From JAYFNU01 sp964458545 (GTDB taxonomy: Bacteria > Bacillota > Clostridia > Oscillospirales > Ruminococcaceae): DNA of 6,442 bases. The notes under the pieces are model-generated. The model worked only from the letters and a program-made list of their open reading frames with translations. It did not search any database and was not told the DNA's origin. Location: NCBI GenBank assembly GCA_964458545.1, contig CAYWJF010000076.1:1-6442 (forward strand), written 5' to 3'. Positions 5,884-6,442 of the stretch are shown piece after piece. How positions within the stretch are numbered: position 1 is the stretch's first letter; every line of letters begins with the position of its first letter. The position numbers and the translations under genes were made by a program.

Positions 5884-5906
5884 AATGCACACTTCCTTTG
5901 TCACCT

Positions 5907-5935
5907 ATTGTAGCATTATGGCGAAAAAGTTGCAA
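5907..5935 (-). promoter_or_regulatory. Strong promoter of the cysteine-rich protein gene
   Basis: TTGCAA (5935-5930) and TACAAT (5912-5907) are exactly 17 nt apart, and TGC just before the -10 box makes it an extended -10. Transcription should start near 5900, leaving a leader of only about 17 nt that contains the AGGAAG binding site. Confidence 0.7.
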
Positions 5936-6004
5936 CGCGACCGCATATGTGAAGCATTCTCCTCGCTCGAAAGAGGCGGCGCATTTAATAAATACTATAG
6001 AAAT

Positions 6005-6036
6005 GGCGTCGCGAACGATACATAGTCCGCGACGCC
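6005..6036. other. GC-rich hairpin at the left end of the structured region
   Basis: GGCGTCGCG and CGCGACGCC form a perfect 9-bp stem around a 14-nt loop. It could be the first helix of a plus-strand RNA. Read on the minus strand it is followed by ATTTCTATAGTATTTATT, so it could instead be a weak terminator for a minus-strand transcript. The sequence alone does not settle which. Confidence 0.6.
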
Positions 6037-6262
6037 GTGGTGGAGGCGAGGCGCTGCCGGTCGTCGCTGAGTGTGGGGTACACGACGACCCGAAAAAGCT
6101 CAAACCCGGGCAGGAGTATCTCTGCCTGCTAAAGCTCCCGGCCTGCTGTGTCGAGAGGAAAGAGACCCCGCTGTTCCAGACCTGGTTGATCGGTAAGGAT
6201 TCACTGCAAGGCCCGAGGAATGGGAGGTAGGAAACAAACGCCTGTTATCATAACGATACAGG

Positions 6263-6418
6263 TTGGCGAGTGTTCCTCCGCGGCGGTCATTGGGCTAATG
6301 GGTCGTATTGCGGTCTCTTTACGGCTAGTTTGCACTATGATTCCTCGTATTCCGACACGAGCACTGGCTCTCGCCTGCTTTATTTGCCCTCCTAAGGTGG
6401 AGGACGTACACTCGCCAA
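6263..6418 (+). other. Long-range stem closing a folded domain
   Basis: TTGGCGAGTGT (6263-6273) is perfectly complementary to ACACTCGCCAA (6408-6418). After a 3-nt bulge (6405-6407), TCCTCC (6274-6279) pairs with GGAGGA (6399-6404). The stem continues by a G-U pair (6280 with 6398) and a C-G pair (6281 with 6397). It encloses about 115 nt that contain further hairpins. Confidence 0.7.
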
Positions 6419-6442
6419 GAGCCACTTCCCAAAGTCCGTGTT

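Larger units (their letters stand above)
6005..6442 (+). ncRNA. Candidate large structured non-coding RNA, class unknown (right end not in window)
   Basis: About 500 nt upstream of the cysteine-rich gene hold no credible protein gene but many strong helices. In order: 6005-6013 with 6028-6036 (9 bp); 6059-6066 with 6083-6090 (8 bp, with a further TGT/ACA inside); 6109-6113 with 6122-6126; 6140-6146 with 6206-6213 (7 bp, one bulged A); 6241-6262 (8 bp, one bulge); 6263-6279 with 6399-6418 (17 bp, 3-nt bulge); 6344-6348 with 6357-6361. In addition 6159-6167 is complementary to 6312-6320 (9 bp), crossing the 17-bp stem. The plus strand is preferred because the segments between helices are A- and G-rich, helix extensions use G-U pairs on that strand (6280 with 6398), and a TACTAT box at 5993-5998 would start transcription at 6005; no -35 box is seen. 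It does not match RNase P, tmRNA, SRP RNA or 6S RNA. Size and ornateness recall the ROOL/GOLLD/OLE groups, but I could not match it to any of them. Confidence 0.5.

Noticed and set aside
5884..5904. GTG start at 5904 for the cysteine-rich gene
   Set aside because: It lies 3 nt downstream of the predicted -10 box, at or before the transcription start, and has no binding site; the ATG at 5883 has one.
5849..6103. Minus-strand open frame of 84 codons
   Set aside because: It overlaps the real start, promoter and coding region of the cysteine-rich gene in another frame and has no domain.
5898..6230. Plus-strand open frame of 110 codons over the structured region
   Set aside because: Its composition is unlike the neighbours (MSPIVALWRKSCNATAYVKH), there is no ribosome binding site, and it overlaps the promoter of the cysteine-rich gene and several perfect hairpins.
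6201..6425. Minus-strand open frame of 74 codons
   Set aside because: It has no binding site or recognisable domain and lies across the 17-bp stem and pseudoknot strands. It looks like chance translation of a structured RNA's complement.
6005..6442. RNase P RNA, tmRNA, SRP RNA or 6S RNA
   Set aside because: The universal RNase P string GAGGAAAGTCC is only loosely echoed (GAGGAAAGAGACC) and the 3' P4 partner is absent. No tmRNA acceptor arm or tag frame and no SRP GGAA-tetraloop domain is visible.
6071..6442. Group II intron or HEARO/omega RNA
   Set aside because: A GTGTG string and a GAGGAAAG segment recall group II introns, but no domain V is seen in the window and GTGTG lies inside a local hairpin. 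No IscB or reverse-transcriptase frame is visible. It cannot be excluded beyond the right edge.
1..6442. CRISPR arrays, insertion sequences, tRNA or rRNA genes
   Set aside because: No regularly spaced direct repeats, transposase frames, terminal inverted repeats, tRNA cloverleaf or rRNA signatures were seen.

Overview
The window (6,442 nt, moderate GC, strong GGAGG-type ribosome binding sites, very short gaps between genes) looks like a draft or metagenome contig from a gut- or rumen-type Clostridia (Firmicutes), roughly the Oscillospiraceae/Ruminococcaceae area. That placement is an inference from gene style and protein flavour. A 10-N scaffold gap lies at 1704-1713.

Layout. (1) Positions 1-1946, minus strand: a tight operon read from right to left. 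It holds an HxlR-family redox/aldehyde-type regulator, an alpha/beta hydrolase with a TPR-like N-terminus, a SIMPL/DUF541 protein, and the first eight codons of a probable Fpg-like DNA glycosylase that runs off the left edge. The three gaps are each 14-15 nt. The N gap breaks the reading frame of the HxlR gene, but its true C-terminus can be read on the other side of the gap. (2) Positions 1947-2806: a divergent promoter region, then a plus-strand nitroreductase and a 58-codon small protein, closed by a very strong hairpin that appears to terminate transcription from both sides. (3) Positions 2815-5258, minus strand: a polar amino-acid ABC importer operon in the order lipoprotein binding protein, permease, ATPase, with a hairpin between the first two genes. 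(4) Positions 5452-5883, minus strand: a single cysteine-rich protein of unknown function with its own well-formed promoter and terminator. (5) Positions about 5936-6442: about 500 nt with no credible protein gene but many strong helices, including a 17-bp long-range stem and a 9-bp pairing that crosses it. I read this as a large structured non-coding RNA, probably on the plus strand and continuing beyond the window. I could not assign it to a known class.

How the genes fit together. The HxlR regulator and the divergent nitroreductase form the classic arrangement seen in the YodB/HypR-type systems that sense electrophiles and oxidants. The DNA glycosylase start and the SIMPL protein in the regulator's operon are compatible with an oxidative-damage theme, but that link is inference. 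The ABC importer is a complete uptake unit. Its binding protein has Leu where well-studied amino-acid binding proteins have the carboxylate-binding Arg, so its ligand is uncertain. The most promising novelty is the structured RNA at the right end.
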